Of a stretch of 64,000 bases of DNA, positions 26,906 to 34,834 are shown piece by piece (the stretch's first letter is position 1; each line of letters starts with the position of its first letter). The notes beneath the pieces are model-generated. The model ran no database searches, was not told the DNA's origin, and saw only the letters and a program-made list of their open reading frames with translations. This DNA comes from Terriglobia bacterium (lineage in GTDB: Bacteria; Acidobacteriota; Terriglobia; Bryobacterales; Bryobacteraceae). Both the position numbers and the translations under genes were made by a program. Location of the stretch: NCBI GenBank assembly GCA_020073445.1, contig JAIQFE010000038.1, forward strand, positions 41,642 to 105,641, read 5' to 3'.

Positions 26906-27175
26906 ATGCGTGGCTCTTCTCAGTCCGTCACTCACGCGGACGCGGGGAGTGTCATTGGGGTAGCTTTCGGTCGCCACTTTACTGCGGCGGAACTTGCAGA
27001 GATTTGGCGGCTGGATGAAACCACGATCCGGCGAATGTTTCAGGACGTGCCCGGCGTGCTGAAAATTGGCAAATCGCAACGCCGTGACGGGAAGCGCGAT
27101 TACATGACGCTGCGCATTCCCGAGGGTGTGGCGCTGCGAGTCTACCAGCAGCGGAGCAAAGGCACGCGACTCTAG
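26906..27175 (+). CDS. helix-turn-helix protein
   Basis: 89 aa from ATG 26,906. FTAAELAEIWRLDETTIRRMF is a MerR/excisionase-type helix-turn-helix and is followed by VPGVLKIGKSQRRDGKRDYMTLRIPEGVALRVY, the wing-like part typical of small DNA-binding proteins of mobile elements. It is flanked by its own terminators, so it forms a separate transcription unit; possible roles are excision control or repression. Confidence 0.75.
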   Translation: MRGSSQSVTHADAGSVIGVAFGRHFTAAELAEIWRLDETTIRRMFQDVPGVLKIGKSQRRDGKRDYMTLRIPEGVALRVYQQRSKGTRL

Positions 27176-27305
27176 CACTGCGTGAAAACAGTTCGGAAAT
27201 AAAGATTTGGCTCGCGTTCTCGCTGAGTGGAACACGCAGAACGGCGGGTAAAGAGGTTTGGTGCAGTGTTGGTGTAGTCTCCTTAGTTTGGTTTGATCGC
27301 CATTT

Positions 27306-27341
27306 GGCCGCCGGGGGTAACTCTCTGGCGGCCGTTTTTTT
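27306..27341 (+). terminator. Rho-independent terminator
   Basis: GGCCGCC (27,306-27,312) pairs with GGCGGCC (27,327-27,333) and is followed by GTTTTTTT. It ends the HTH gene transcript. Confidence 0.85.
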
Positions 27342-27507
27342 GGCAGGCTGAGCCTCATATCGATAGAAGTTCAATTGCCGATTGGCGCAAAAAGCTATCT
27401 GGCGCAATAACACAGATAGATCCCGCCAGTCTTCAGGCCAGATCAAAGGCTATCTGGAACATTCCACCAGATGGCCGCGAACTCAGCACCACCACGGAAG
27501 TCGAGAT

Positions 27508-27534
27508 AAAAAAGGCCCCGTTTCGACCGGGGCC
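27508..27534 (-). terminator. minus-strand terminator hairpin with no matching gene
   Basis: GGCCCC (27,514-27,519) pairs with GGGGCC (27,529-27,534); the run of six A at 27,508-27,513 becomes a T-run on the minus strand. The interval 27,176-27,627 contains no convincing gene on either strand, only this hairpin, the plus-strand terminator at 27,306 and a dyad ATCTGG...CCAGAT near 27,452-27,470. The hairpin may end a short minus-strand RNA. Confidence 0.55.
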
Positions 27535-27627
27535 CCCAATTTCAGGACGAAGCGAATGTTTCAGGAACGATTATTTCACACAACGGGAAAGAGTCAAGCC
27601 ACGACGCGCAGGAAAATCAAACATTCC

Positions 27628-27789
27628 ATGGACGCGGAGCGTTTTCTCGATGGCAACCTCTACGCCGCGGTCTACTACCAACAGCACCCGGAACAATTCC
27701 CGGAAGGCTCATTCGGCGCGATCTACGCCCAGCGAATCCTGGCCACGCTGCCCGATGTAACGGTAACTCGCCACGCGGAGGCCGCATGA
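27628..27789 (+). CDS. small hypothetical protein
   Basis: 53 aa from ATG 27,628 (MDAERFLDGNLYAAVYYQQH...). Short, acidic-aromatic, not recognised. Support comes from context: its stop overlaps the next ATG (ATGATG/TGA), starting a run of five overlapping genes that leads to the primase and helicase. Confidence 0.5.
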   Translation: MDAERFLDGNLYAAVYYQQHPEQFPEGSFGAIYAQRILATLPDVTVTRHAEAA

Positions 27790-27962
27790 TGGCCGCACCT
27801 CGGCCCTTGAGACCGGCTCGGACGATGGAAGTGTACATCACCCTCTGTATCTGCGGGCGGGAGTCCGAGAATCCCGCCAGCGTCGTCGATAGCGCTGGAA
27901 GCGTGGCCTGTCCGTGCGGGCGGGTCGCGCTAGTCGAATCGCGGAAGGCGAGGCAGCAATGA
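27786..27962 (+). CDS. small zinc-ribbon-like protein
   Basis: 58 aa. Two cysteine pairs, CICGRE and CPCGRVA, 25 residues apart, look like a zinc knuckle. The ATG overlaps the upstream stop and its own stop overlaps the next start (ATGA). Not recognised; the position beside the primase suggests an accessory replication or regulatory role. Confidence 0.5.
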   Translation: MMAAPRPLRPARTMEVYITLCICGRESENPASVVDSAGSVACPCGRVALVESRKARQQ

Positions 27963-28159
27963 AGCGTTGGGCGCCGGAGCATGTTCGCTTGGCTGCCACC
28001 GCGGTGAAGGTCCGGGATGAGCTGAGGGAGGTGGACTGGGCCAGGTTGGATTCGCAGAGCGCACGTATCATCGCGTCCTGCGTGCGCTCGCTCACGGCCG
28101 GATTGAAGGCGCGGACTTACCGGCCGCGAGCTGTCGAGACTACAACGAGGGCCAAATGA
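27959..28159 (+). CDS. small hypothetical protein
   Basis: 66 aa, basic, helical (VKVRDELREVDWARLDSQSARIIASCVRSL). It overlaps both neighbours by 4 nt. Not recognised. Could assist primase loading, but this is only from its place in the gene order. Confidence 0.5.
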   Translation: MKRWAPEHVRLAATAVKVRDELREVDWARLDSQSARIIASCVRSLTAGLKARTYRPRAVETTTRAK

Positions 28160-28881
28160 GCGCGGCTGACATCGCTAAGGGCCTTCAGAAGGCGCGCAAG
28201 AGCGGCGGCGGATGGGTAGCTTGCTGTCCGGCGCATGATGACGGGAACCCGTCCCTTAGTCTCCGGGATGCTGACGGTAAAATTTTGGTCCACTGTCACG
28301 CCGGTTGCGATCAGGACGCGATCGTGGGCGCACTCAAGGGTCTCGGTTTGTGGCCGGAACGCGGCGAGCAGGCAGAGACGATCGAGGCTATCTACGACTA
28401 CACCGATGAGCACGGCGAGCTGCTCTATCAAATCGTGCGCAAACCGGGCAAGAAGTTCCTGCAGCGCTACCCGGATGAAACCGGCGGCTGGATCTGGAAA
28501 AAACATCCGCGCCAAGTGCTCTATCACCTTCGGGAAGTATTGGAATCGCCGATCGTATTCGTGGTCGAGGGTGAGAAGGACGCCGAAAAGCTCCGTGAGC
28601 ATGGCTTCGTTGCCACCACGAACGCCGGTGGCGCGAAGGCACCATGGCTGCAGGAATTCACCGCGGCGCTGGCTGGGCGTGAGGTAATTCTGATCCCCGA
28701 TAACGATGGTCCGGGCCGGCAGCGCGTCCTGCGGATCGCGCGCGCACTGACGGGTAAAGTGGCCCGGCTCATAATCCTCACGCTCGAGGGTCACGGGGTT
28801 AGGGATGTTTCCGATTGGTTCCGGGACCATAGTGAAGTCGAGCTGATCTCCATGCTGGACGGCGAGGAGGTCACTCGATGA
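28156..28881 (+). CDS. CHC2 zinc-finger / TOPRIM DNA primase
   Basis: 241 aa. The N-terminal zinc finger (C24, H27, C47, C51 in CCPAHDD ... VHCHAGC) matches the CHC2 domain of DnaG-like and phage primases. The TOPRIM domain has the catalytic Glu in VFVVEGEKDAEKL and an acidic IPDNDGPGRQ. It is shorter than DnaG and lacks a helicase-interaction domain, as in primases of phages and plasmids that act with a separate RecA-fold helicase. That helicase is encoded next, overlapping by 4 nt. Confidence 0.88.
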   Translation: MSAADIAKGLQKARKSGGGWVACCPAHDDGNPSLSLRDADGKILVHCHAGCDQDAIVGALKGLGLWPERGEQAETIEAIYDYTDEHGELLYQIVRKPGKKFLQRYPDETGGWIWKKHPRQVLYHLREVLESPIVFVVEGEKDAEKLREHGFVATTNAGGAKAPWLQEFTAALAGREVILIPDNDGPGRQRVLRIARALTGKVARLIILTLEGHGVRDVSDWFRDHSEVELISMLDGEEVTR

Positions 28882-30089
28882 AATTCGAGAACCCCGACGT
28901 GGATCAACTCTCCCAGGAGTGGGCCGAGGATAGCAACGCTACTGAGCGACTGATCCAGCGCGTGGAGGATATCCCACGAATCGAGGATTTCAGCACCAAG
29001 ACCATAGAGTGGGACGTTGACGGAATCATTGCGCGCGGCGCTTTCCATGCCGTTACCGGAGAATCCGGCTCCGGCAAGAGCACCTTAACCGCGGCGCTGG
29101 GATACGCCGTGTCGCGCGGTTGCCCGTTCATGGGGTTCAAGACCATCAAGCGGCCGGTGCTCATGCTCGATGGAGAAAACCCCCTGGTGGCCGTGGTCGA
29201 TCGACACACGCGGCTCAGAATCGAGACCGGCGACCACTTCCGGGTATGGGGTCAGTGGACCGGTGAAGATCCGCCATCGGTAGGTGGGGCGGTTGTCATG
29301 GAGTGGGTGGCGTGCTCAGAACCGAAACCGCTGGTTATCGTCGATTCTCTTTCGGCATTCCACCCCGGAGATGAAAATAGCTCCACGGAGACGGGTCGGT
29401 ATCTGGCACAGTACCGGCAGTTAACAGCGCTGGGCGCGTCCGTGATTCTGCTGCACAATACCGGAAAGTCGGAAACCTCCAAGGAATATCGCGGGGCCTC
29501 AACCATCAAGGACAAGGTTGACATCGCCTACAAGGTGACCGACCTGGGGGACGGCTCGCGCCTGTCCCTGCTCGAACTACGGGCCTTCAAGCAGCGTTTC
29601 AGCGTCACATCGCGACTAATCATCCGGTATGAGGATGGGCGTTTCATGGCGGACCAGTGCGAGACCTTCAAGACAGTGACCGAGCAGCTAGCCGATCTGC
29701 TACGGGCGAATCCGGGAGTGACGGTTAACGAGTTTGAAAAGCTGGCTGTCGAACGGAAGCTAGGCCGGACCCGCGCGCGCGATTTCCTCGCTCAAAACGA
29801 GATAGTCCGATCGACTTCGGAGCCAAAAATCGCAAGCGTCATTACATGCGAGGTGTGGATGATTAGACACACTTTTCTGGTTCGCAGAGAGCCAATTTTC
29901 GGCGAACCACCGGCGAACCAGACGGCGAACCAGAAATGGCCTGCGAACCAGCGGCGAACCAGAGACTTAACTGATAGCAAAAACATAACTTACTGGTTCG
30001 CAGGAACTCGGCGAACCACGGCGAACCAGTCCTGCTTCGCCAGTTTGTCACACCCCTGTAGGGGTGACAACGGCGGACCAGCGAATTGA
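28878..30089 (+). CDS. RepA-like AAA (RecA-fold) replicative ATPase
   Basis: 403 aa. Walker A is GESGSGKST (61-69) and Walker B is PLVIVDSLSA (D156); these, with LLHNTGKSE and YRGASTIKDK, match the AAA_25/RepA hexameric helicase family of plasmids and phages. Residues 260-330 look like a winged-helix part. The last 60 residues (PPANQTANQKWPANQRR and similar) are a by-product of iterons embedded in the DNA. With the primase it forms a self-contained initiation module. Confidence 0.85.
   Translation: MKFENPDVDQLSQEWAEDSNATERLIQRVEDIPRIEDFSTKTIEWDVDGIIARGAFHAVTGESGSGKSTLTAALGYAVSRGCPFMGFKTIKRPVLMLDGENPLVAVVDRHTRLRIETGDHFRVWGQWTGEDPPSVGGAVVMEWVACSEPKPLVIVDSLSAFHPGDENSSTETGRYLAQYRQLTALGASVILLHNTGKSETSKEYRGASTIKDKVDIAYKVTDLGDGSRLSLLELRAFKQRFSVTSRLIIRYEDGRFMADQCETFKTVTEQLADLLRANPGVTVNEFEKLAVERKLGRTRARDFLAQNEIVRSTSEPKIASVITCEVWMIRHTFLVRREPIFGEPPANQTANQKWPANQRRTRDLTDSKNITYWFAGTRRTTANQSCFASLSHPCRGDNGGPAN
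29877..30029. repeat. iteron cluster, candidate replication origin
   Basis: Nine copies of the 9-mer GCGAACCA(G/C). Seven are direct, at 29,902, 29,913, 29,925, 29,943, 29,954, 30,011 and 30,021; two are inverted, at 29,877 and 29,993. Direct copies are mostly 10-12 bp apart, about one helical turn. An AT-rich stretch (29,966-29,992) separates two groups. Position inside the 3' end of the helicase gene is typical for elements that initiate within their rep gene. Confidence 0.85.
30045..30070. repeat. near-perfect palindrome beside the iterons
   Basis: TTGTCAC-(A)-CCCC-TGTA-GGGG-TGACAA, 16 bp after the last iteron and still within the helicase coding sequence. Likely a protein-binding dyad or hairpin of the origin. 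Confidence 0.65.
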
Positions 30090-30299
30090 ATCGGGGGAAA
30101 TTGAGAAACAGAGTTTGCGATTCGAGGAAGGGCCGCCATCCCCCAACCGGGAACCAGGCAGGGGGTTTTCAGGGTCTACGAGTGGGACCTGTCTGCGATC
30201 GACGGGTTAACTTTACGGAGAAGCGGAAGGGTAGCAAGGTTGAGTCATTGACGCGCATAGCGACTGTCCGATATTGGGACGATTAAATGTGTTAGTTAG

Positions 30300-30366
30300 T
30301 TGATAACATTGGAGATAATTGCAAACACGACATATGCTTCGTTATCAGAAGTTACAATGTTATCAA
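30300..30366. promoter_or_regulatory. 12-bp perfect inverted repeat, candidate operator
   Basis: TTGATAACATTG (30,300-30,311) and CAATGTTATCAA (30,355-30,366), separated by 43 bp of AT-rich DNA containing another GTTATC. It lies in the 350-bp noncoding gap (30,090-30,439) between the helicase and the terminase genes, upstream of the packaging operon. Suits a looped repressor site controlling late genes. I see no gene in this gap. Confidence 0.6.
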
Positions 30367-30439
30367 TGGCTTACGCGGGGAACTTTTTGCTTTAACTGCG
30401 GGGTGAGTCAGGTCCGCTCATATATACGAGGGGGAGGAA

Positions 30440-30868
30440 ATGCCGGGAAATAATCCATCGAACCACGCCACGCGGCTGAAGCCGGGGCATGCGGTAGGAG
30501 CGAACACGCGCTGGCAGAAGGGCGGGCCTAGCCCGTGCCCGGGCGGCAAGACGAAGTTGCAGCGTCAGTTCGAGGAAGGGCTGGTGCAGGCCTTCGTCGG
30601 TCCTGATCCGATCGCCACCGCGGAATGGCTGGCGGGGCTGCTTCGCACTGCTTGCGAGAAGTCGGAGCCGTGGGCCGTCCAGCTCGCCTTCGCGCGCATG
30701 GCGCCGCAAACTCTCGACGTGCGCTTGAGCCGCGGAGAAGACGAACCACAGCAGGATTTCAGCGTGCTGTCCGACGAAGAACTGGCAACCTATGAGCGAC
30801 TACTCAAACGAACCATTGGCGCAGTGGAAGCGACTGAAGGCGGAGCGGGCCAAGCGCTTCTTACGTGA
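30440..30868 (+). CDS. DUF5681-like protein, probable small terminase subunit
   Basis: 142 aa, GGGGGAGG before the ATG. The start AGANTRWQKGGPSPCPGGKTK-like region (residues 19-39) resembles the Gly-rich DUF5681 motif found at the N-terminus of many phage proteins next to terminases. A helical C-terminal half follows. It overlaps the large terminase gene by 77 nt, the usual arrangement for small/large terminase pairs, where the small subunit recognises the packaging site. Sequence alone does not prove that role. Confidence 0.65.
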   Translation: MPGNNPSNHATRLKPGHAVGANTRWQKGGPSPCPGGKTKLQRQFEEGLVQAFVGPDPIATAEWLAGLLRTACEKSEPWAVQLAFARMAPQTLDVRLSRGEDEPQQDFSVLSDEELATYERLLKRTIGAVEATEGGAGQALLT

Positions 30869-32453
30869 GTTCGTGAAGCAAGCCTGGCACGTCATAGAGC
30901 CATCTAACCCGCTGGTATGGAATTGGACACTCGACGTCCTTTGCGACCACGTCCAGGCGCTACTGCTGCACGAACTGGGAGGCTTCCAGAACCTGCTGTC
31001 TAATGTTCCCCCTGGTTCCGCCAAGTCTACGGTGGTGAGCGTTTGTACAACGCCCTGGATGTGGCTGCGTGAGCCAGGCTGGCGCGGGATCTATGCGTCT
31101 GGTAGCGAAGTGGTGACGATGCGCGACTCCCTGAAGTGCAGGGACATCCTGAACAGTGACTGGTACAAGCAGACATTCAATCCGGCCTGGACCTTTGCGG
31201 AGGACCAAAACGCCAAGGGCTACTATGTCAACTCGGCTAAAGGGTTTAGGCGGGCGACTACGGCGGGCGCCAAGGTCACGGGCGAACGTGCGGATGGCAT
31301 TTTCTGCGACGATCCGAATGACGCGCAGCAAGCGTTCAGCGAGGCGCACCTAAAGGCCATCATCGGCTGGTGGGACAACGCCTTTGCAAACCGGTTGAAC
31401 AGTATGGAACACGGTACGCGATGTCTGATCCAGCAGCGGTTGAACGAGCAGGACCTATCGGGCCACGTGATGGCGAGCGAGCCGGATCATTGGGCCAAGG
31501 TCATCATCCGGCAAGAGTACGAGCGGCCGATAGCTGGCGATCCTGATATGGAGGCGACACCGCTTGGATGGAAAGATCCGCGGACCGAGCCAGGCACGCT
31601 CATGTTTCCCGAGCGGTTCCCGCGCGCGGTGATCGATGGGGAGTTGCGGCGGCTGGGTTCTTACGGTTTCGCTGGCCAACATCAGCAACGTGTAGCGCCC
31701 GTGAGTGGCGGAATACTGAAACGTCACTGGTGGCGATATTGGCGGCCAGCGCATCTGGACTTACCGCCGGTATCGGTGCGCCTGCCGGATGGCGACGTGG
31801 TGATGATCGAAGCGATTCCGCTGCCGGAGAAGATGGACGAGCAGATCCAATCGTGGGATTGCGCCTTCAAGGATTTAGCGGACTCTGATTACGTGGTGGG
31901 AGGGGTGTGGGGCGCGATAGGAGCTGACCGGTTTCTGCTCGATCAGCGTCGCGATCGTCTGGACATGCCGAAGACGGTTGAAGCGATTCGAGAGACGACG
32001 AAGAAATGGCCGGCCGCCAGAGTAAAGCTGGTTGAGGATAAGGCCAACGGCCCGGCAGTGATTCAAACTCTTCAGCACGAAATTGCGGGTTTGATCGCGG
32101 TGAATCCAGAAGGCGGCAAGATCGCGCGCGCGCAAGCGGTAGCGCCTCAGATCGAATCCGGCAATGTATATCTACCGCACCCGGTGATTGCGTCCTGGGT
32201 GGGTTTATTCATCGAGGAGGCGGCGAGTTTTCCGAACGGGGCCAACGATGACCAGGTAGATCAGATGTCCCAGGCTTTGCACCGCTTGGGCGTGGAAGCA
32301 CCCAAGTTATTTCGACGGGAATGGCTCGATCGGTGTGTTTCGGACAAGATCAAACCGCTGGCTACCGACGAATTCAAGCCCTACGATCCGCTTGAATCAC
32401 TCGACCCGGTAACGCGCTGGCACGTTGAGCAGAAAGAGGTGAAGCGTGGCTAA
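30792..32453 (+). CDS. phage terminase large subunit
   Basis: 553 aa. The ATPase domain has a Walker A-like NVPPGSAKST (71-80), a Walker B with D173/D174 (GIFCDDPND) and a coupling-like LIQQRLNEQDLSGHV. The nuclease (RNase H-like) domain starts at IQSWDCAFKD with SDYVVGGVWG; acidic residues recur in VKLVEDKANGPA and NDDQVDQMSQAL. Full length for the family. Terminases cut and pump DNA into a procapsid. Its presence without capsid genes suggests packaging into another phage's particles. Confidence 0.9.
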   Translation: MSDYSNEPLAQWKRLKAERAKRFLREFVKQAWHVIEPSNPLVWNWTLDVLCDHVQALLLHELGGFQNLLSNVPPGSAKSTVVSVCTTPWMWLREPGWRGIYASGSEVVTMRDSLKCRDILNSDWYKQTFNPAWTFAEDQNAKGYYVNSAKGFRRATTAGAKVTGERADGIFCDDPNDAQQAFSEAHLKAIIGWWDNAFANRLNSMEHGTRCLIQQRLNEQDLSGHVMASEPDHWAKVIIRQEYERPIAGDPDMEATPLGWKDPRTEPGTLMFPERFPRAVIDGELRRLGSYGFAGQHQQRVAPVSGGILKRHWWRYWRPAHLDLPPVSVRLPDGDVVMIEAIPLPEKMDEQIQSWDCAFKDLADSDYVVGGVWGAIGADRFLLDQRRDRLDMPKTVEAIRETTKKWPAARVKLVEDKANGPAVIQTLQHEIAGLIAVNPEGGKIARAQAVAPQIESGNVYLPHPVIASWVGLFIEEAASFPNGANDDQVDQMSQALHRLGVEAPKLFRREWLDRCVSDKIKPLATDEFKPYDPLESLDPVTRWHVEQKEVKRG

Positions 32454-33048
32454 GTTCTGCATGGGAGTGAGCATCGGCGGACCGGGACAGACGAGCGCAA
32501 TCGTGATTATCACGCGCGGGCAAGAGGCGGGACCGATCGACTCGATTACGTTGCTACCGCGAGTGACCAAAACAATCGAGGTGCGCAAGGTAGAGCGGCT
32601 GGCACCGGGCCAGAAGGATGCAGAAATCGTGGAGCGAATCAATCGGATTCTAGGCGAAGCTCCGCTGACTGGCAACACGAGTATTTTTGTCGTGCACCCG
32701 GGCGGCGCGCCGGCGCTCAGTGCGATGAAACCGAAATTCCGGCCCGGTGCTTATCCGTGGGGCGTCAACGTGCAGAAGAGCGCGGAAGAGGGATGGACCA
32801 GTGGGCAGCGGAACGTCTCAATGCACGAGATGGTTTCCTACCTGGTGCCCGAATGCCAGGATGCGAAATTGCGAATTCCGCCGGAGTTTGCGGAGTTGAG
32901 CGCTCAGATCGTGAATGTGATGCCGGAGGCCGAGTGGCACGTGGGTAATGATGACCTGGCGAACGCTTTGTTTTTGGCTACATGGTTTTCGCGCGGGGCC
33001 AGTTCCGCAGAGATAGGCCAGGTGCTCCGGGAGGCGGGATTTTGCTAA
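32446..33048 (+). CDS. hypothetical protein, RNase H-like fold possible
   Basis: 200 aa, GTG start overlapping the terminase stop by 8 nt. The start FCMGVSIGGPGQTSAIVIIT and later GNDDLANALFLATWFS resemble the opening strand and last acidic helix of RNase H/RuvC-like nucleases, although the first acidic residue seems to be missing (GVSIGG instead of GxDxG). Not assignable with certainty; coupling to the terminase suggests a DNA-packaging or nuclease-related role. Confidence 0.55.
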   Translation: MAKFCMGVSIGGPGQTSAIVIITRGQEAGPIDSITLLPRVTKTIEVRKVERLAPGQKDAEIVERINRILGEAPLTGNTSIFVVHPGGAPALSAMKPKFRPGAYPWGVNVQKSAEEGWTSGQRNVSMHEMVSYLVPECQDAKLRIPPEFAELSAQIVNVMPEAEWHVGNDDLANALFLATWFSRGASSAEIGQVLREAGFC

Positions 33049-33236
33049 ACGAAAATGATCAGGTTTTGACAGAGGGACAGTGGCGAGCTTTGCTCTACGG
33101 AACGGATGGCGACCTGCGCAAGTTCGTTGCTAAGCTCGCGATCCGGCATGGCCATCTGAAACCAACACCGCCGGATGAGTGCCCGGTGTGCGGAACTCAC
33201 GGCAGTTCGTTAGTAGGGCAAGAAACACCGCAGTAG
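33042..33236 (+). CDS. small hypothetical protein with CxxC
   Basis: 64 aa from a TTG at 33,042, with GGGAGG about 8 nt upstream and overlapping the previous stop. LTEGQWRALLYGTDGDLRKFV is helical; the end DECPVCGTHGSS holds a single CxxC. Not recognised. It is last in the terminase operon. Confidence 0.5.
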   Translation: MLNENDQVLTEGQWRALLYGTDGDLRKFVAKLAIRHGHLKPTPPDECPVCGTHGSSLVGQETPQ

Positions 33237-33283
33237 TTTTCAAAGGCCGATCACGGCCACCCAATTCAGTAAGGAATTTCAAA

Positions 33284-34015
33284 ATGGCAAACTTACTCTG
33301 GAAAACACTCGCTCGCATTACCGCGGCCTTCGGGCTGCTGGCTGGATCTGGAGCCCAAGCACAGGGCCTGTCCCAAATGATGCTTGCCGCGCGCGCGGTG
33401 AGTGCCACGATCACGCGCGATAATACCGCAAACGTGATGGCCACTACCGGCGTCTCATCGTTGACGGTGTCCTACACTGTGGGATCTGGCACGAACCGAG
33501 CGTTAATCGTTGGCGTAAAGTCGAATGGAACGACGGGGCCAGACTTTTCTTCTGTCACCTACAGCGGCGTCAACATGATCATCCTTGGAACCGTGTATCA
33601 GGCAGCGACGACGCGTCCAGTCACGCTACTGTATCTGGCTGCTCCGGCAAGCGGAGCAAACAACTTGATCCTGAACGGCCTGAACACGTTTTCCATTTAC
33701 GACGTGAACGTCGTGTCCTACACTGGGGCAACCCAAACGACGCCAGCGAACATCGTGAGCGATAACACTACCTTGAGTACATCGCTAACCTTGAGCCTGA
33801 CAACGGCTGGGAAGAACTCCTGGATGATTGGTTATTTTTACAATACTTCTGACGATGCGATCTCCGCTGGCGCAGGAGCGACTATCCTAACGCAAGACAG
33901 TGGCGCGGCTCAGGCCGATTCAAATGGAGACGTGGGCGCGGCGGGATCTCACAGCATGACCGTTACCGGAGATGTCTCAATCTACGGAATCATGCTTGAA
34001 CTGCCACATGCCTAG
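33284..34015 (+). CDS. exported beta-rich protein of unknown function
   Basis: 243 aa from ATG 33,284 (AAGGAA upstream). Signal peptide-like start (LLWKTLARITAAFGLLAGSG then AQAQG). The rest is almost wholly beta-strand, rich in Thr, Ser, Ala and Gly, with repeated short strands (VSSLTVSYTVGSGTNRALIV, SLTLSLTTAGKNSWMIGYFY). It looks like a jelly-roll or Ig-like fold. Candidates are a surface protein or a virion decoration protein; nothing identifies which. GGGGT-CCG-ACCCC just after the stop is a weak hairpin. Confidence 0.65.
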   Translation: MANLLWKTLARITAAFGLLAGSGAQAQGLSQMMLAARAVSATITRDNTANVMATTGVSSLTVSYTVGSGTNRALIVGVKSNGTTGPDFSSVTYSGVNMIILGTVYQAATTRPVTLLYLAAPASGANNLILNGLNTFSIYDVNVVSYTGATQTTPANIVSDNTTLSTSLTLSLTTAGKNSWMIGYFYNTSDDAISAGAGATILTQDSGAAQADSNGDVGAAGSHSMTVTGDVSIYGIMLELPHA

Positions 34016-34073
34016 ACACTGGGGTCCGACCCCCGATCGAGCGTTGCACGGAGACTATTTTACCTTCCTAAAA

Positions 34074-34104
34074 CAAAAACCCCGGCAGCAGGACGCAGCC
34101 GGGG
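34074..34104 (-). terminator. Rho-independent terminator (minus strand)
   Basis: CCCCGGC and GCCGGGG arms (34,083-34,089 and 34,100-34,106 approximately), with A-rich sequence at 34,074-34,082 that gives a T-run on the minus strand. It lies about 25 bp after the minus-strand gene at 34,128-34,718. Confidence 0.8.
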
Positions 34105-34127
34105 TGAGTGTGGATCGGGTTCTGGAA

Positions 34128-34718
34128 TCAGGCAGCCTTGCGGCGGGTTTTGCGAGCGCGCCCTGGCTTCGCTGGCGTGCTGGTGGTGGAAGGCTCGGCC
34201 GGGGCTTCCGGCTCCACTGGCGGCGCGGGAAACAGGCGCGGATGGCGCTCTTTGAGATCCCTGGCGTTTTCTACCCACGACCAGAACATTGCAACTGCAC
34301 CCGCTATATCGGCGAGCGCGCTTCGGGGGTCCTGGTCATTTGCCTGAAAGGGGCCTTCCATCGAAACTTCAAACAGCAAATCTGTGATTACCTCGTAGAT
34401 CCAATTTCCGCCGGTTTCCGCGATGCTGTGTCCCGCGTTGATTACGGCGATCAGCGCATTGACCGTGACCAGATCGTGCTGGTTTAGATCCGCAAGCTGT
34501 TTGCCGATTTCGCCGAGTGTGGCGTCCTTTGTGAACGACTCGCGCATATGAGCGCGCGTGTCGGCTCTCTCTTGGGGATATGGTCCGGGGAGTTCGGCTG
34601 GCACGTCGCTGGCGTAGCAAACGAACGTGCGAAACTGGTCAGCTTCTTTTTCACTGAGGTCGAGGAGGAAAGTTTCTCCCTTGTGGTGGACTGTGATTCC
34701 GTTTTCAGGGCTGGGCAT
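34128..34718 (-). CDS. hypothetical protein with basic C-terminal tail
   Basis: 196 aa, AAGGAG before the ATG. It is the only minus-strand gene of the element. The body is helical (LADLNQHDLVTVNALIAVIN). The last 40 residues are Pro/Ala/Glu-rich, then strongly basic (GRARKTRRKAA). Not recognised. Its separate orientation and shared divergent control region with the gene at 34,835 suggest a gene expressed in the integrated state, such as a regulator, immunity or cargo protein. Confidence 0.65.
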   Translation of the reverse strand: MPSPENGITVHHKGETFLLDLSEKEADQFRTFVCYASDVPAELPGPYPQERADTRAHMRESFTKDATLGEIGKQLADLNQHDLVTVNALIAVINAGHSIAETGGNWIYEVITDLLFEVSMEGPFQANDQDPRSALADIAGAVAMFWSWVENARDLKERHPRLFPAPPVEPEAPAEPSTTSTPAKPGRARKTRRKAA

Positions 34719-34771
34719 TTGGTCTCCTTGTGCTCGCCATCAATGGCGGCATGTGATAGACTATAGCACGG

Positions 34772-34820
34772 AGCTTGAACCCCCTTCAAGCTAAATATAA
34801 ACATGAACCCCCTTCAAGCT
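34772..34820. promoter_or_regulatory. paired 17-bp repeats in a divergent promoter region
   Basis: TGAACCCCCTTCAAGCT occurs at 34,776-34,792 and again at 34,804-34,820, 28 bp apart. The first copy is part of a full palindrome, AGCTTGAA-CCCCC-TTCAAGCT; the second keeps the inner TGAA-CCCCC-TTCA. They lie between divergent genes, next to AT-rich promoter-like DNA. Good candidate for an operator pair. Confidence 0.7.
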
Positions 34821-34834
34821 CGTAAGTTGATGGG

